A DNA stretch of 64,000 bases. Source: Phallusia mammillata. Taxonomy: Eukaryota > Chordata > Ascidiacea > Phlebobranchia > Ascidiidae. The stretch is from assembly GCA_003260075.1 (NCBI GenBank), contig QLIY01000009.1:7499-71498 (forward strand), given 5' to 3'. Below are positions 52,546-63,438 of the stretch, one piece after another. Position numbers and translations under genes: made by a program. The notes below the pieces were generated by a model. It was not told where the DNA came from and did no database searches. It saw only the letters and a program-made list of their open reading frames with translations. Position 1 is the stretch's first letter. Each line of letters begins with the position of its first letter.

Positions 52546-53349
52546 CCCTAAAGCATGGCATGCGTGACCGACTGGAGCATGACTAATGTTCTTTCATCCG
52601 TTGCCAAGTAATCAATCACCTTCTCCTGCTTAAAGCCTGCGGCACGAACGGAAACGTATGGCTGCGCATGTGCGTGTAGAAAAGACTGAGCATTGGACCC
52701 AGGGCGTGTACAAGGCTGTGTACAAGGAAGTTCGATTTGGTATTGTTTTGCAGCTAACAGAATTTACACAGAACTAAGAAACCTGTATTTGTCAACATGC
52801 CTGTATACACGTTAACATACTTTCCTGCCCGAGGTATCGCCGAGATGTCTCGGTACGTGTTTGCAGAGGCTGGTGTGCAATACGTTTTTCATTCGCGTTA
52901 CAGGAGACGAATGGCCGAAAACTGAAGCCAAGTGAGTAGCTTTTTAATTCAAAGTAAACAAATTTGAAACTGTTTTGACCTATAAGATTTTTTCACTGTC
53001 GCTGAAAGAAAGACACAGGGGCCTTACACGCAAGTGTAGCTTGGTTTCAGCTCACTGTTATCTATGTATTTGTATTAGTAACCGGTGTTCTTACGTTACA
53101 GTTTTTAGCAAATCATGTCAATTTTGCTATACTGTACAGTAGCAGAAACAGGCCTCTGACGCTAATTTACAAGCTAACGGCGGCTGTGTGCAGACTTGGA
53201 CAACTCGATAATTCTAGTTATCTAATTCGTCAAATTAGAGCAAAATGGCGGTAATTCTAATTCCAATCTAATTTAGACATACCGAGTAAGCTCTATTTCT
53301 AATTCTAGTCCAATTCACAATTTTCCCCAAAACGCTAGTTTGTCTAACA

Positions 53350-53750
53350 CAGTGGTTCGATCCCAAACTTTTTCATATTTTTTTCTAAACGGTCCCTTTG
53401 CCATTATTTCGAGGGCTCGCGGTCCTTAAGCCTCATAAAAACGAAAGTTGATTGCAGGATTTTAGCTAGTTGTGCAAAATTGCGCATAACAATCATTCAA
53501 AGACAGCATGTGACATCACAAACAGGACAAAAATATTACGATTGTGCGCGAACAATTGCATTTTTGATAGTTGTCATTCAATAAAGGCCATTGTTTAGCA
53601 ATGGAGACAGTCGATTCTCAATTCTACTTTGATTTAAACTTATTTAGTGGCACAAACTGACGCCAAATAAGATTATAGAATTACTTCAACCGCTTCGCGG
53701 TCCCCCCAAAATTGCCTCACGGACCGCGGACCCAAGTTTGGGAACCGCTG
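53350..53750. mobile_element. hAT-type MITE in GST-2 intron 1
   Basis: Ends CAGTGGTTCGATCCCAAAC and GTTTGGGAACCGCTG, identical GTCTAACA duplications (53342-53349, 53751-53758). Same family as 21849. Confidence 0.93.
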
Positions 53751-54372
53751 GTCTAACAGCATTTTTATGCATGTAATACAAGTATGCGTTTTATGTCCAA
53801 AGCGAACATAGCTATGTCACCAACAAGGCCAACCCACATCATTGAAACATGTAAACGAGTTTTAACCACGCTGAATTATACAGTTCAAAACGTGTAAATC
53901 GTGGAGTTTAAATTTGCAATGTACTACAGTTGGTTGGTTTTAAATCTAATTCTAGTTCGAATTCTAGTTTAATTTATGTTTTTTTTAAAAAAGTGGTAAT
54001 TCTAATTCTAATCTAATTTGTAAAAACTGGGATGCTCTAGTTTTAATTCTAATCTTATTTGAAAAAACGAAAAAAAATCTAGTTGTCCAAGTCTGGCTGT
54101 GTGGGAACGCCCGGAATGAATTTGGTCAAATTGATAAACCATACAAAAAAAATTACAGACACACCCTTCGGCAAAATGCCGTATTTAACTGTGGACGGCA
54201 AATATGTCGCCCATAGCCGTGCCATTGTTCGCTTCCTGGGCAGAGAATTTCGTTTGGATGGAGAAGATTCTTTAACCGCTGCTAGACTCGATGTATGGAT
54301 AGAACAACTATTTGAAACCTACTCTTCTATGCCTTGGACGGAAGAGGACGAAGACCAAAAGGTATTATAGAC

Positions 54373-54589
54373 CAGCGGTCGGCAACCTTTTTATGACTGC
54401 CGACCGTTTTTGATACTGAATTTTTATCGCGGACCGGCCTTTAAAAAACTACAAATATTTAGCAATGAAAACGCACAAATTCGTTTATCATCGCCGGGAT
54501 ACATGGGCAAAATGTTTTAAAGTATTTAGCTTGAAAAACTATACGGCCCGGTAAAGAACTCGTCGCGGACCGGCGGTTGCCAATCACTG
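54373..54589. mobile_element. hAT-type MITE in GST-2 intron 2
   Basis: Ends CAGCGGTCGGCAACC and GGTTGCCAATCACTG with identical TTATAGAC duplications (54365-54372, 54590-54597). GST-3 lacks it at the same intron position, which gives an empty site. Confidence 0.95.
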
Positions 54590-55226
54590 TTATAGACGAG
54601 GTTAGAAATCATATGCTCATCACACCGAATGATATGTTTTTTGTAGGCTAAGTTGCTGGCAACGTGGGAAAAAGAGACTCTTGCGCCAAAGCTTGAGAAG
54701 TTAGAGGCGGAAATAAATGCGGCTGGAGGTCCTTTTTTCCTTGGCAAGGTAATTAATCTTTTCAGTTTTCTATCATTTCTCAGTCGGAAGACTCAAAATA
54801 AACTATGCACAATTTGAAAAACATTGCACGCGAGTTGCAGTGGCCAGGCGTTATGCTTAATTTTAAAACATATCATTATGCCTTACAGGATGTTTCCATT
54901 TTGGATTTTGTCATTTTGCCAATTTGCGAATTTATGAAAGGAAAGTGGAACCTTGACTTGGCGCAGTTCTGCACGTTGACGAAGCTAAGGGAAGCCGTGG
55001 CTGCTCGACCAAACATCGCTGCGTGGATCAAGAATCGCCCCGAAACTCCATTGTAGCACATTTAATCGTTGTTTTGTTTGTTGTTTAAATATCGAAAATT
55101 GGTCGATTTGTCTCATAATAAAATTGCATGATACACACTCACAATATAATACAGGGTTTCTTGTGGGTTAGCTTTTCAATTGCCGATGGGTCTATTTCTT
55201 GGTCTAGTCTAGCCATTCACCTAAGG

Positions 55227-55598
55227 CAGTGGTGGCCAAACTACGGCCCGCGGGCCGCATCCGGCCCCCAGTCCTGTTTCATCCGGCCCGCCAAACACCT
55301 TGCCTGGGTTTTTTTCCAAGCACCATATTTACCACTGTGAACAAGCAGTTCAACAGCGCTGGCTGCTACTAGCAGTATCTTGTGGCACGCATTGTTATTT
55401 TTAGAATAAATGCCCTTGCAGCGTTATTTTTAGAACAGTCTGCCAACCACGACGTATGACGTAGCTACTATAATGTATATTTTAATAAAGATGGCAACCA
55501 GTTACGACAAATTTTACGTAAATCTCATTTAATCCGGCCCTCCAGTGGCAAGACAGTTGCAAATTTGACGCTCTGGTAAAAAAGTTTGGCCACCCCTG
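55227..55598. mobile_element. hAT-type MITE downstream of GST-2
   Basis: Ends CAGTGGTGGCCAAAC and GTTTGGCCACCCCTG, identical ACCTAAGG duplications (55219-55226, 55599-55606). Same family as 33824. Confidence 0.95.
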
Positions 55599-56160
55599 AC
55601 CTAAGGTATAAGGATAGGTGGTACGAAGCGATAGAGAAAGTTGTCAGGTGGTACGCGGTCGGTATAAGATTGAGAACCACTGTTTTAATCAACTTGTATT
55701 GAGTTTATTTGAGTTTTTCGTGATCGTTTGTCTAAAAATGTTTGCAGCTAAAAGTGTCGTCTGATTCCTAACTTTGACCCAGTTTGTTCACAACATTAAA
55801 AACGGCTATACTAGCATATGCGACCCAAATCACCAGTATATAAGACCTTTATAGGTCGAAAGAAGTGTGTCTTGTTAAAAGCTTATACTTATCATTAAAC
55901 AAAAATGCTTAGATACAGTGCATTTCTCAAGAGTGCATGATATCAAATTTATTACCTTTAATTTGGTTTTTATAAAGTCAACTTTCCTAAAAGTAATTTT
56001 CTATCTATATTATGTGTTACTTACAACGTGACGTTTGTCGATTTTGAGATGTTGGGGCTTGTCGATCTGTTTCTAAGTAAGTTTAAAATCGCACTTGATG
56101 ATTATCCAGGAGTCATCCCCCCCCCCAAGTAATTTTCTATCTATATTATGTGTTACTTAC
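55599..56160. repeat. Copy of GST-1 intron 3 / exon 4 start, with a poly-C duplication
   Basis: From 'gtgatcgtttgtctaaaaatgtt' (about 55720) this parallels GST-1 intron 3 from 50880. About 55990-56115, including the first part of the exon 4 copy, recurs after a C run (56116-56124). Confidence 0.7.
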
Positions 56161-56328
56161 AACGTGACGTCTGTCGATTTTGAGATGTTGGGGCTTGTCG
56201 ATCTGCTTCTAAGTAAGTTTAAAATCGCACTTGATGATTATCCAGGAGTCACGAAGCAGCTTAAAGCAATGAGAGAACGGCCAAACGTGGCGGCATGGAT
56301 TGCCAAAAGACCAAGCAGTGATTTTTAA
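56161..56328 (+). pseudogene. Orphan last exon of a GST-1-type gene
   Basis: 168 bases collinear with GST-1 exon 4 (FEMLGLVDLLLSKFKIALDDYPGV..KQLKAMRERPNVAAWIAKRP, stop), with no exons 1-3 upstream on this unit. The acceptor TTTTAG of GST-1 reads ACTTAC here, so it cannot be spliced. It is followed by the same flank as GST-1 and then GST-3. Confidence 0.85.
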
Positions 56329-56864
56329 ACGGAAGACGTTTGCAACAATGACTCGCATGTCGGCTATTTTCCAATAAATCAACTTCATGTACATTGTCGG
56401 TTGGTTATTTGCGCCTCTCATGGCCAGTTTTGTTGCACAACAACGAGTAAATCTTTGCATGGATCTATGACTAAGCAAATATTTAGCTTCAATATGACTT
56501 GGCAAATATGACCGACGTGACTAATGTCTTGGAATAGTCCTGTGGCGCTTACAGATAACGTGCTGCTTTAATTATGTCCGATGTCCATTGATATTTGTAT
56601 AAGATGACACAGCAAACATGTGGAACATGACACAGCGAAATCCCGAACTATAAGCAAGTTCTCGAAGCAATCGTGGTATGTTGTGGTTAAGACGCGACAA
56701 CGCATCGTTACTAAATGAGGTGTGGCCGATGCCACTGCGCAGTGAAGCATGGCGCACGCGACCGACTCGAGCATGACTAAGCTTTTTCCTCCGTTGCTGA
56801 GTAACCAATTACCTTCTCTTGTTTAACGCCTGCGGCACGAACGGAAACGAAGTGTTTGCGCGTG

Positions 56865-56871
56865 TATAAAA
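56865..56871 (+). promoter_or_regulatory. TATA box of GST-3
   Basis: TATAAAA in GCGCGTGTATAAAAGG, about 240 bases before the ATG. A 5' UTR exon ending near 56921 (donor GTAACT) and a 5' UTR intron ending TTTTTTGCAG near 57058 fit. The GST-2 equivalent is mutated to TAGAAAA. Confidence 0.65.
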
Positions 56872-57103
56872 GGCTGGGGAATGGACCTAAAGCGTGTACA
56901 AGGCTGTGTAAAGTTCGATTCGGTAACTTGACGCCTAAAGTCACTGCGCCGAAATGGCTATTGTTGAAAGTTGTTGTGTAGGGTCTGTCGGCAGCAGTTT
57001 ACAAGTGATTTGAGATACAAGTGACTTGTACGTTGTGTTTCAACCTGATTTTTTGCAGCTAACAGGTTTTACACAGAGCTAAAAAAAAGTTGTATTTGTC
57101 AAC

Positions 57104-58177
57104 ATGCCTGCATACAAGTTAACATACTTTGATGTCCGAGGTTTGGCCGAAATGTCTCGGTATGTGTTTGCAGAGGCCGGTGTGCAATACGAAGACGTTC
57201 GCATCAAAAGCGATGATTGGCCGAAACTGAAGCCCAGTAAGTAGCTTTTCAATCAAACTAAACAAATTTGATACGTAAGTGTGGCCATGGTTATAGCTCA
57301 CTGCTTTTTATGTATATGAAGCATTTGACTTTTACTATACTGTACTGTAACAGAAACAGGCCTCTAACGCTAAACTAACAAGATAGCGGCGACTGTGTGG
57401 GAACGCCCGGAATGAATTTGGTCAAATTGGTAAATCATACAAAATCTACAGGCACACCCTTCGGCAAAATGCCGTATTTGTCTGTGGACGGCAAAGAGGT
57501 CGCCCCCCCCCCAATGCCGTATTTGTCTGTGGACGGCAAAGAGGTCGCCCATAGTCGTGCCATTGTTCGCTTCCTGGGCAGAGAATTTCGTTTGGATGGA
57601 GGAGATTCATTAACCGCTGCTAGACTCGATGTGTGGATAGAACAACTATTTGAAACCTACTCTTCTATGCCTTGGACGGAAGAGGACGAAGACAAAAAGG
57701 TATTAAAGACGAGGTTACATAATCAATTGGTCATCACACCAAATTATATGTTTTTTGTAGGCTAAATTGCTGGCAACTTGGGAAAAAGAAACTTTGGAAC
57801 CAAAGCTTAAGAAGTTGGAGGCTGAAATAAATGCGACTGGAGGTCCCTACTTCCTTGGAAAGGTAATTGGCCGATCTTTTCAGTTTTCTATCATTTTTTA
57901 GTCGGACGGCGATAAATGAATTATGCTTAATTTGGAAAACATTGCGCTGTCCAACGTGAGGTGCTGTGGCGTTATTCTTAATTTCAAGGAATATTATTAT
58001 GCATTACAGGATGTTTCCATTTTGGATTTGGTCATTTTCTCAATTTGTGAATTTATGAAAGCGAAGTGGAACCTTGACTTTGCGCAGTTCTGCACGTTGA
58101 CGAAGCTAAGGGAAGCCGTGGCAGCTCGACCAAACATCGCTGCGTGGATCAAGAAACGCCCCGAATCTACTATTTAA
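57104..58177 (+). CDS. Sigma-class GST, copy 3, with 15-residue internal duplication
   Basis: Four exons (57104-57236, 57452-57699, 57761-57862, 58010-58177), no stop, 216 residues as written. MPAYKLTYFDVRGLAEMSRYVFAEAGVQYEDVR holds the catalytic Tyr (LTYFD). FGKMPYLSVDGKEVA and HSRAIVRFLGREF bind glutathione. The C-domain ends RPNIAAWIKKRP. Exon 2 is 45 bases longer than in its sisters: 36 bases (MPYLSVDGKEVA) are duplicated around a C run at 57503-57511 that reads as PPP, keeping frame. As this is the same pattern as the intronic artefacts, the real protein is probably 201 residues. Nearly identical to GST-2, so a recent duplicate. Polyadenylation signal at 58230. Confidence 0.88.
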
Positions 58178-59798
58178 CACGTTTAATCGTTTTTTTGTTG
58201 TTACTCGAAAATTGGTCGATTTGCCTCATAATAAAATTGCATGATACACACTCACAATGTAATACAGAGTTGGTTGCCAGTACGATTTTCAATACAGAAT
58301 ACGCTTTGCCTTTGCCAACTGATCTGTAGTTTTGGCGAGGTGAGGTTAATTCGCTTGATGGAAAAAAAGAGACACCATTGCATTGAAATAATTGCCGAGC
58401 CGGAAATAGCTGCATGACGTCATGTGACAAGGCAACCATAAGAAAACGCACTGGATCAATAGGTTAATATATTGCAACCTGAGAAATATAAAAACGAGTT
58501 TCACAAAACACATGCACTCGCTCGTTTTAAAGGCGTTAGATAAACTTTAGGTAACAGTTTGTAAATCGGTTTAACTTGGTGTTTAAAAATACACTTCATT
58601 TTTTTGTAAAGATCATCTTAAAAAAATTTAACACAAAAATGTAAACGTTTGTCATAAAACGTGCCTCACAAAGTATATTTCCAGCAGCAACGCGGTATAC
58701 TGTATTTAAAACATTTTTACAAACCAAACGGAGTTTGCAGGCAAAGCACAGCGTAAAGTTTATTGCAGGCACGGGTGTTTCCTGGTGTCAAATAGGTAAA
58801 GAATTCCAACAGTTGTCGTGTACACCACATAACAAAAACAAATGTGTAAGATACAAAGTGATTTGCATTTGATAGTAACAATAATAAGATTCCTGCTGCA
58901 ATAAACTAAAATCCACATTTTTAGTGCCATGACGTGTTTTAAAGCAATTTGTATCGAGTTTTTGAACCAACTGGTATATTGTGACCACTTTTAAAATGTT
59001 TGTTTGGCTATTATTTTTTTAGTGCCTGTATTGTATTTCTGTTTCACTTTTTGCTTAAGCCCATAAACCACAACTCGTTTTGTAGAAAAAAAAGTCTAAA
59101 TCGTGTAACAGGAATGGTTACATAGATACAGGAGCCCCAAAAGTATAAAGGCTCTATTTAACAGTTACCAAAGAAATACCTCAGTATAGATGGCTTTACG
59201 TTCGGGAAAGGAAACTATTTTCTCACTTGGTACTTTCGATTGGCCCGTTTGTGTATAGATCAATGGAATAAAACCATGGTGACGTGCTGCCATTGGGCAC
59301 CAGTATATACAATGCAGATTGGAATTTCCCAGCATTCGCTTCGCGTCTAAAATTCGAGGTATTGTATAAGAAAACTGCTTGTCCTCACACAGCTTCCTGT
59401 CGTTGTGCCAGTGTACGTTCACCATCATGCTGCCTGACAAGCGAAAACGTTATGCATATCATTGTTGACAGCCCAGTTAGTGCTGAATCCATACGCACCC
59501 AGCAGTCATTATAAAGGAAGTCAAACAGTATTTTTAGGCTAAAGGCTCGTCAATTTAATGTGGTAAAGCGTTGCGGACGCCACAAGAAAACATACTGCCT
59601 TAGCCTAAGTGGCAAAGGTTCTACAAGCGGGGCAGATTTAACGCAGAGATCACGACGTAAACTTGACTCAGGAATTGCAACTTTGGCAATGCAAATTTAC
59701 TATTGTGACGTAATTGTTTAAATATTTTGTATTCGTGTCAGCTGTAGGTACAATTTGTGAGATACTAATTCTTGCTGCAAAAGCATTTGTCATTAACA
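58178..59798. other. Intergenic between GST-3 and the GPCR; no gene seen
   Basis: About 1.6 kb without exon-like content on either strand; should contain the GPCR promoter. Confidence 0.4.
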
Positions 59799-62207
59799 AT
59801 GCAACGACCAATCATTGTGCTTGGAATCATTTTATTCAACTTTATAGGTAAGAGTAAAAACAATATGCCAATATTTTAAATAACAGCAAATAATAACAGC
59901 AAATAACTCTTAACATCAAATAATAACAGCAAATAACTCTTATCAAAAAACTACTAATATGTTAGATCGGTGGTCTGCAAAGCATGTGATCGACGTAAAT
60001 TTTAGTGGCTCACGCAACAACTAAGCCTTAAACTAGAGATCGGTATAATTTGGGTTCGGCCGAAACCGAACATATGGCGTCCGAATCAACCGAATCATTT
60101 ATGACGTCACGTAAGATGCAAGCTGCGGTAAACAGTGGTGCTACACAACAAAATGGTTGTGTTTTACTGTCATTTTAGTCTTGCGGGGTTTGAGGTTGTC
60201 TCGAAATTGCTGATATTTTGCCTGGAGTGAAAAAAACGACCATAATGTTTTCAAAATCGTAACAGTTAAAGATTCAATTATGGCGTAGTTTTAAAGATAG
60301 TGTGGTACATTATGAAGCACAAAAGACACGTTTTACACTTTGAATTTGTGCTTTCTCAAATTTATTGAACAAAATCCGCTTTGGGATGGTGATTGGTTCA
60401 AACAGGAGACAATGTTTCGAACCAACATATTTAGTTTGTGAAAATTGCTCAGGCTAAACAATAATGGTAGTTCAAATGCTAAATAACTTGTTCTTGATAC
60501 CTGTGTGCGTTTTACTTGGTGCCTAATGTTAAAAAAGCTGCAACTAAAATAGATTTTAAAGATCGTAATTTCGGAAAACTTGTTGAATAAACCAAAGTTT
60601 TTATTGTACTCATAGGGAAGCAACTTGCTGTAGCTTTTATTTTTTTAGGTGAATTTCTGTTGACAATATTTAACCCTGTGAGGGCCTCCAGGTAGGATTT
60701 AAAAAAATTCGGCCGCGATAATAAAAGTTCGCCGGCCACTAGATTAGATAAAGGTTTAATATGTATCACTAATGACCAGTGCATATGTATTGCAGACAAA
60801 TCAACGGAAGTATGCGTTTCCCTGAACAAAAGTGGACTTGAAGTTTGCCGATCCAGTGTGTCTGGTGACTGTCGCTCACTACAGTTGAAAATTTCAAAAA
60901 ACAAATCACATGATAACAACCTCCACTGTCGACATGGTCGAATGTTTTTAAAACATTTCGACAAGGATTACAACAAAAGTGATCATTACGAAGAAAAAGT
61001 TTACACATTTCGCAAGATTTGGATGCCATTTGTCATTGTGCTGGCTCCTATTGCAATACTGGGAAATGCATTGACCATAACAATAAGCGTTTTTGAGCTG
61101 TATCGAAAATTTAGGGTCATGACCAAAGTGCTTAAGATTCATACGGTTATGGTGTTAAATTTAAGCATGGCGGATTTCCTCATGGGTGTTTATCTTGTGA
61201 CTTTGATAAAAAGGCTATCTAATGAAAAGTGTTCTTCGCGAAGATGTCAAACCCCTGAATTCATACACAACTGCTCCATTGTTGGTGTCATTACTTTGGT
61301 TTCCAGTCAAGTATCAGTAACTACCTTGGTCACGATCACAACTTGCCGACTGTACAGCGTGCGTTGGCCTTTCCGAAATATTCATCTGCGACCGATTATA
61401 ATATCCCTCGCCTTGTCCTGGGTGATATGGTTATTTATCGCCTGCATTCCTCTCATTGATAACGAAATTATTTATAACACATTTCATCTTTCTATGTTTG
61501 TGCGTGGCAGTGGTTGTTCCCATCAGCCAAACGAAAAAGAATATTGTAAATGGGAAACTTTTTTGAAAAAACTACTGAATCCTGTAAATTGCACACATCT
61601 CCTGCCGCAAACCCGCTCATGGAACGGTCTCAAGAAAATTTTTAGTGACATAAGAATGTTTAATTACTCAGACTTATGGACAATCGGTTATTACGAGCAA
61701 ATGCCGACATGTAGCATCAATTTCATTGTGGCAAGCCAAGACACTTCCATGCCGTTTCTGTTATTCTTGGTCACGTTTAATTTAATCGCATTTGTGTACA
61801 TTGCATTTGCCTACTGCTACATCTACCGGAAAACCGATTACATGACAGTAGGCTGCACGTGTAAGAAGAGCTGTGATGAGAATAGTAATCAAGACAGAAG
61901 AGAACGGGAAAACCATGCGATGCATCGTCGCATGTTTTTTATCGTTTTTACTGACTTTGCTTGCTGGATACCGATGTCGTTGATTGTCATCTTGCGCGCA
62001 ATTGACCAAGAAATATTTAAATTTGACGAAGATGCCGTGGTTTTTATGTCCATTGTCTTGTTTCCACTTAATAGCATCCTTAATCCATTGCTATATACGG
62101 CCACTTGGTGTAAGCTGTTCAAAAAGCTTTGCAAATGTAAATTCTGTCACATTGGGTCTAATATCGAACTTGGCGGCGACAGACCAGAGGAACTTGAACT
62201 ACAATAG
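59799..62207 (+). CDS. Relaxin/LGR-type rhodopsin-like GPCR without leucine-rich repeats
   Basis: Two exons (59799-59847, 60796-62207) give 486 residues. Exon 1 encodes a signal peptide (MQRPIIVLGIILFNFIG). Exon 2 adds a short cysteine-bearing ectodomain (STEVCVSL..LEVC..GDC..LHC) and the full seven-helix domain. Family marks are VLNLSMADFLMGVYL (TM2), WPFR after TM3, FFIVFTDFACWIP (TM6) and NSILNPLLY (TM7), closest to RXFP and glycoprotein-hormone receptors. Unlike those it has no leucine-rich repeats or LDLa module. The E/DR(Y/W) at the end of TM3 reads CRL. The second extracellular loop is ~100 residues with several cysteines and N-glycosylation sites. The ligand is unknown. The intron holds a 'taacagcaaa' tandem repeat (59881-59945). 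Polyadenylation signal at 62582. Confidence 0.88.
59881..59945. repeat. Short tandem repeat, 'aataacagcaaataactctta' unit
   Basis: Two to three imperfect units inside the GPCR intron. Confidence 0.7.
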
Positions 62208-63438
62208 TTCGTTTTATATGTTATTCTTTGCGTTTTCTGCTGTGTGGTATAATGCTGCTCATCACACCCGCAACTGTATTTTGTATGTCAAAAACTGGTT
62301 TGTATATAACTGTGCAAGGTGTTTTATAATTAGTCCCTTTACCTTTTTGCTGTAAATTTGCACAAGCTGTACCCTTCATTTGCATTGACATGCGATTTTA
62401 AAAAACGAATGGTTACTGTGTGGCTTTAGTGCGTTTGGTCATGTAGCTTCATGTTCAACGTTGGGCAACAATTTTCTGCTTGATAATTCTGAAGCATGTC
62501 TGTGGCTGTGTTTTTTACACCAAGCGATGAAAGTCTTAACTTACCCGTGATATTATGCTTGGTTTTGTATATGTTGCCTATAATAAAGTCTACGATGACA
62601 AATTGGGCCTAATATGGTCTTAGGTGAAATGTTAGCTAAAAACATTACTAGCGATTTTTTCTATGATCGCGGCAATTTGAACAGTTTGGGTGTAATAGTA
62701 TACCAGGCGAATAGAGTGGGATACATTTGCAGTTGTTTGCCGAGGCACGCAATCATTTCGAGAACGTTCGAGACGATGACTAAGCATACTTTTTACTCCA
62801 CACTTCGGTCGATTTAAAACGAAATTGAGAGTATGACGATGCAAAATTTCTCATCCAGTGTACCACACCGTGACACAGCGATATTTGAAAAGTTGAAACT
62901 AACTATTCAGCACAATGGAAAAGCAGTTTCGTATTTTGTTCGCCGGTTTACCGAGTTACGTTGCTCAACGCGCTATGGCGGTTGTCAAGCAACTCTTTGC
63001 TTCTTTCCTTCTCTTTCATGACGCAAGGAGGAGAAGGTGAAAGGGCGCGCACCGTTTCGCGTGATTGGTTCGTTAAAAAGAACTTTAAGAACTTTCACGC
63101 TGGGCGGGCGAGCAACAGAAAAAAATGATTTGACTTGAGTCAAATGTATAAGTGCCAGCATAGAGTGAGTGGTATTCAGTGTTGTCTTGTAATTTTATGT
63201 TGGACTTGTGGTAAAGTATACTGCTGTGCAGCTTTTAGTTACCAGCTTGTTAAATAGTAAATTTCTTGTTAAACAACAAGTTCGAGTAGGTTCTTAAAAT
63301 TTCAGTGTTTCTGCCAGCAACCTTGTTAATAGACAAATGTAAAATTAAGGCAGCTGTGAAGTCTAAACTATGCACGCGTCAACCTAACACGTTGTTTTTT
63401 TTACTTTGTAGCAAGTCAAATCACCAATAACAGCAATT
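62208..63438. other. Intergenic between the GPCR and GST-4
   Basis: GPCR 3' UTR with AATAAA at 62582. The right part resembles the flank before GST-3 in places ('gtttaccgag', 'ggaggagaaggtg'). A TGACTTGAGTCA inverted half-site pair (63131-63142) lies just before a TATA-like GTATAAG (63146). A splice acceptor TTTACTTTGTAG ends at about 63412, 26 bases before the GST-4 ATG, so a noncoding first exon is likely. Confidence 0.45.

Larger units (their letters stand above)
52797..55056 (+). pseudogene. Sigma-class GST, copy 2, broken first exon
   Basis: Exons 2-4 (54159-54361, 54647-54748, 54889-55056) are intact, the same sizes as in the other copies, and encode TPFGKMPYLTVDGKYVAHSRA, the helical domain and a normal stop. 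Exon 1 (52797-52931) starts MPVYTLTYFPARGIAEMSRYVFAEAGVQY but is 2 bases longer than the others (135 versus 133). It goes out of frame after QY and reaches TGA before the splice site. Relative to GST-3 the TATA box is changed (TAGAAAA at 52677) and the 5' UTR intron is reduced to ~14 bases. Three independent faults point to a pseudogene, though an assembly error could explain the first. Two hAT MITEs sit in its introns. Polyadenylation signal at 55117. Confidence 0.75.

Noticed and set aside
59284..59514. 76-residue open frame between GST-3 and the GPCR
   Set aside because: No recognisable family and an overlapping frame of similar length on the other strand.
60858..62207. Single-exon GPCR starting at 60858
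   Set aside because: That codon is GTG inside a longer frame; an upstream exon with ATG and signal peptide splices in phase at 60796.
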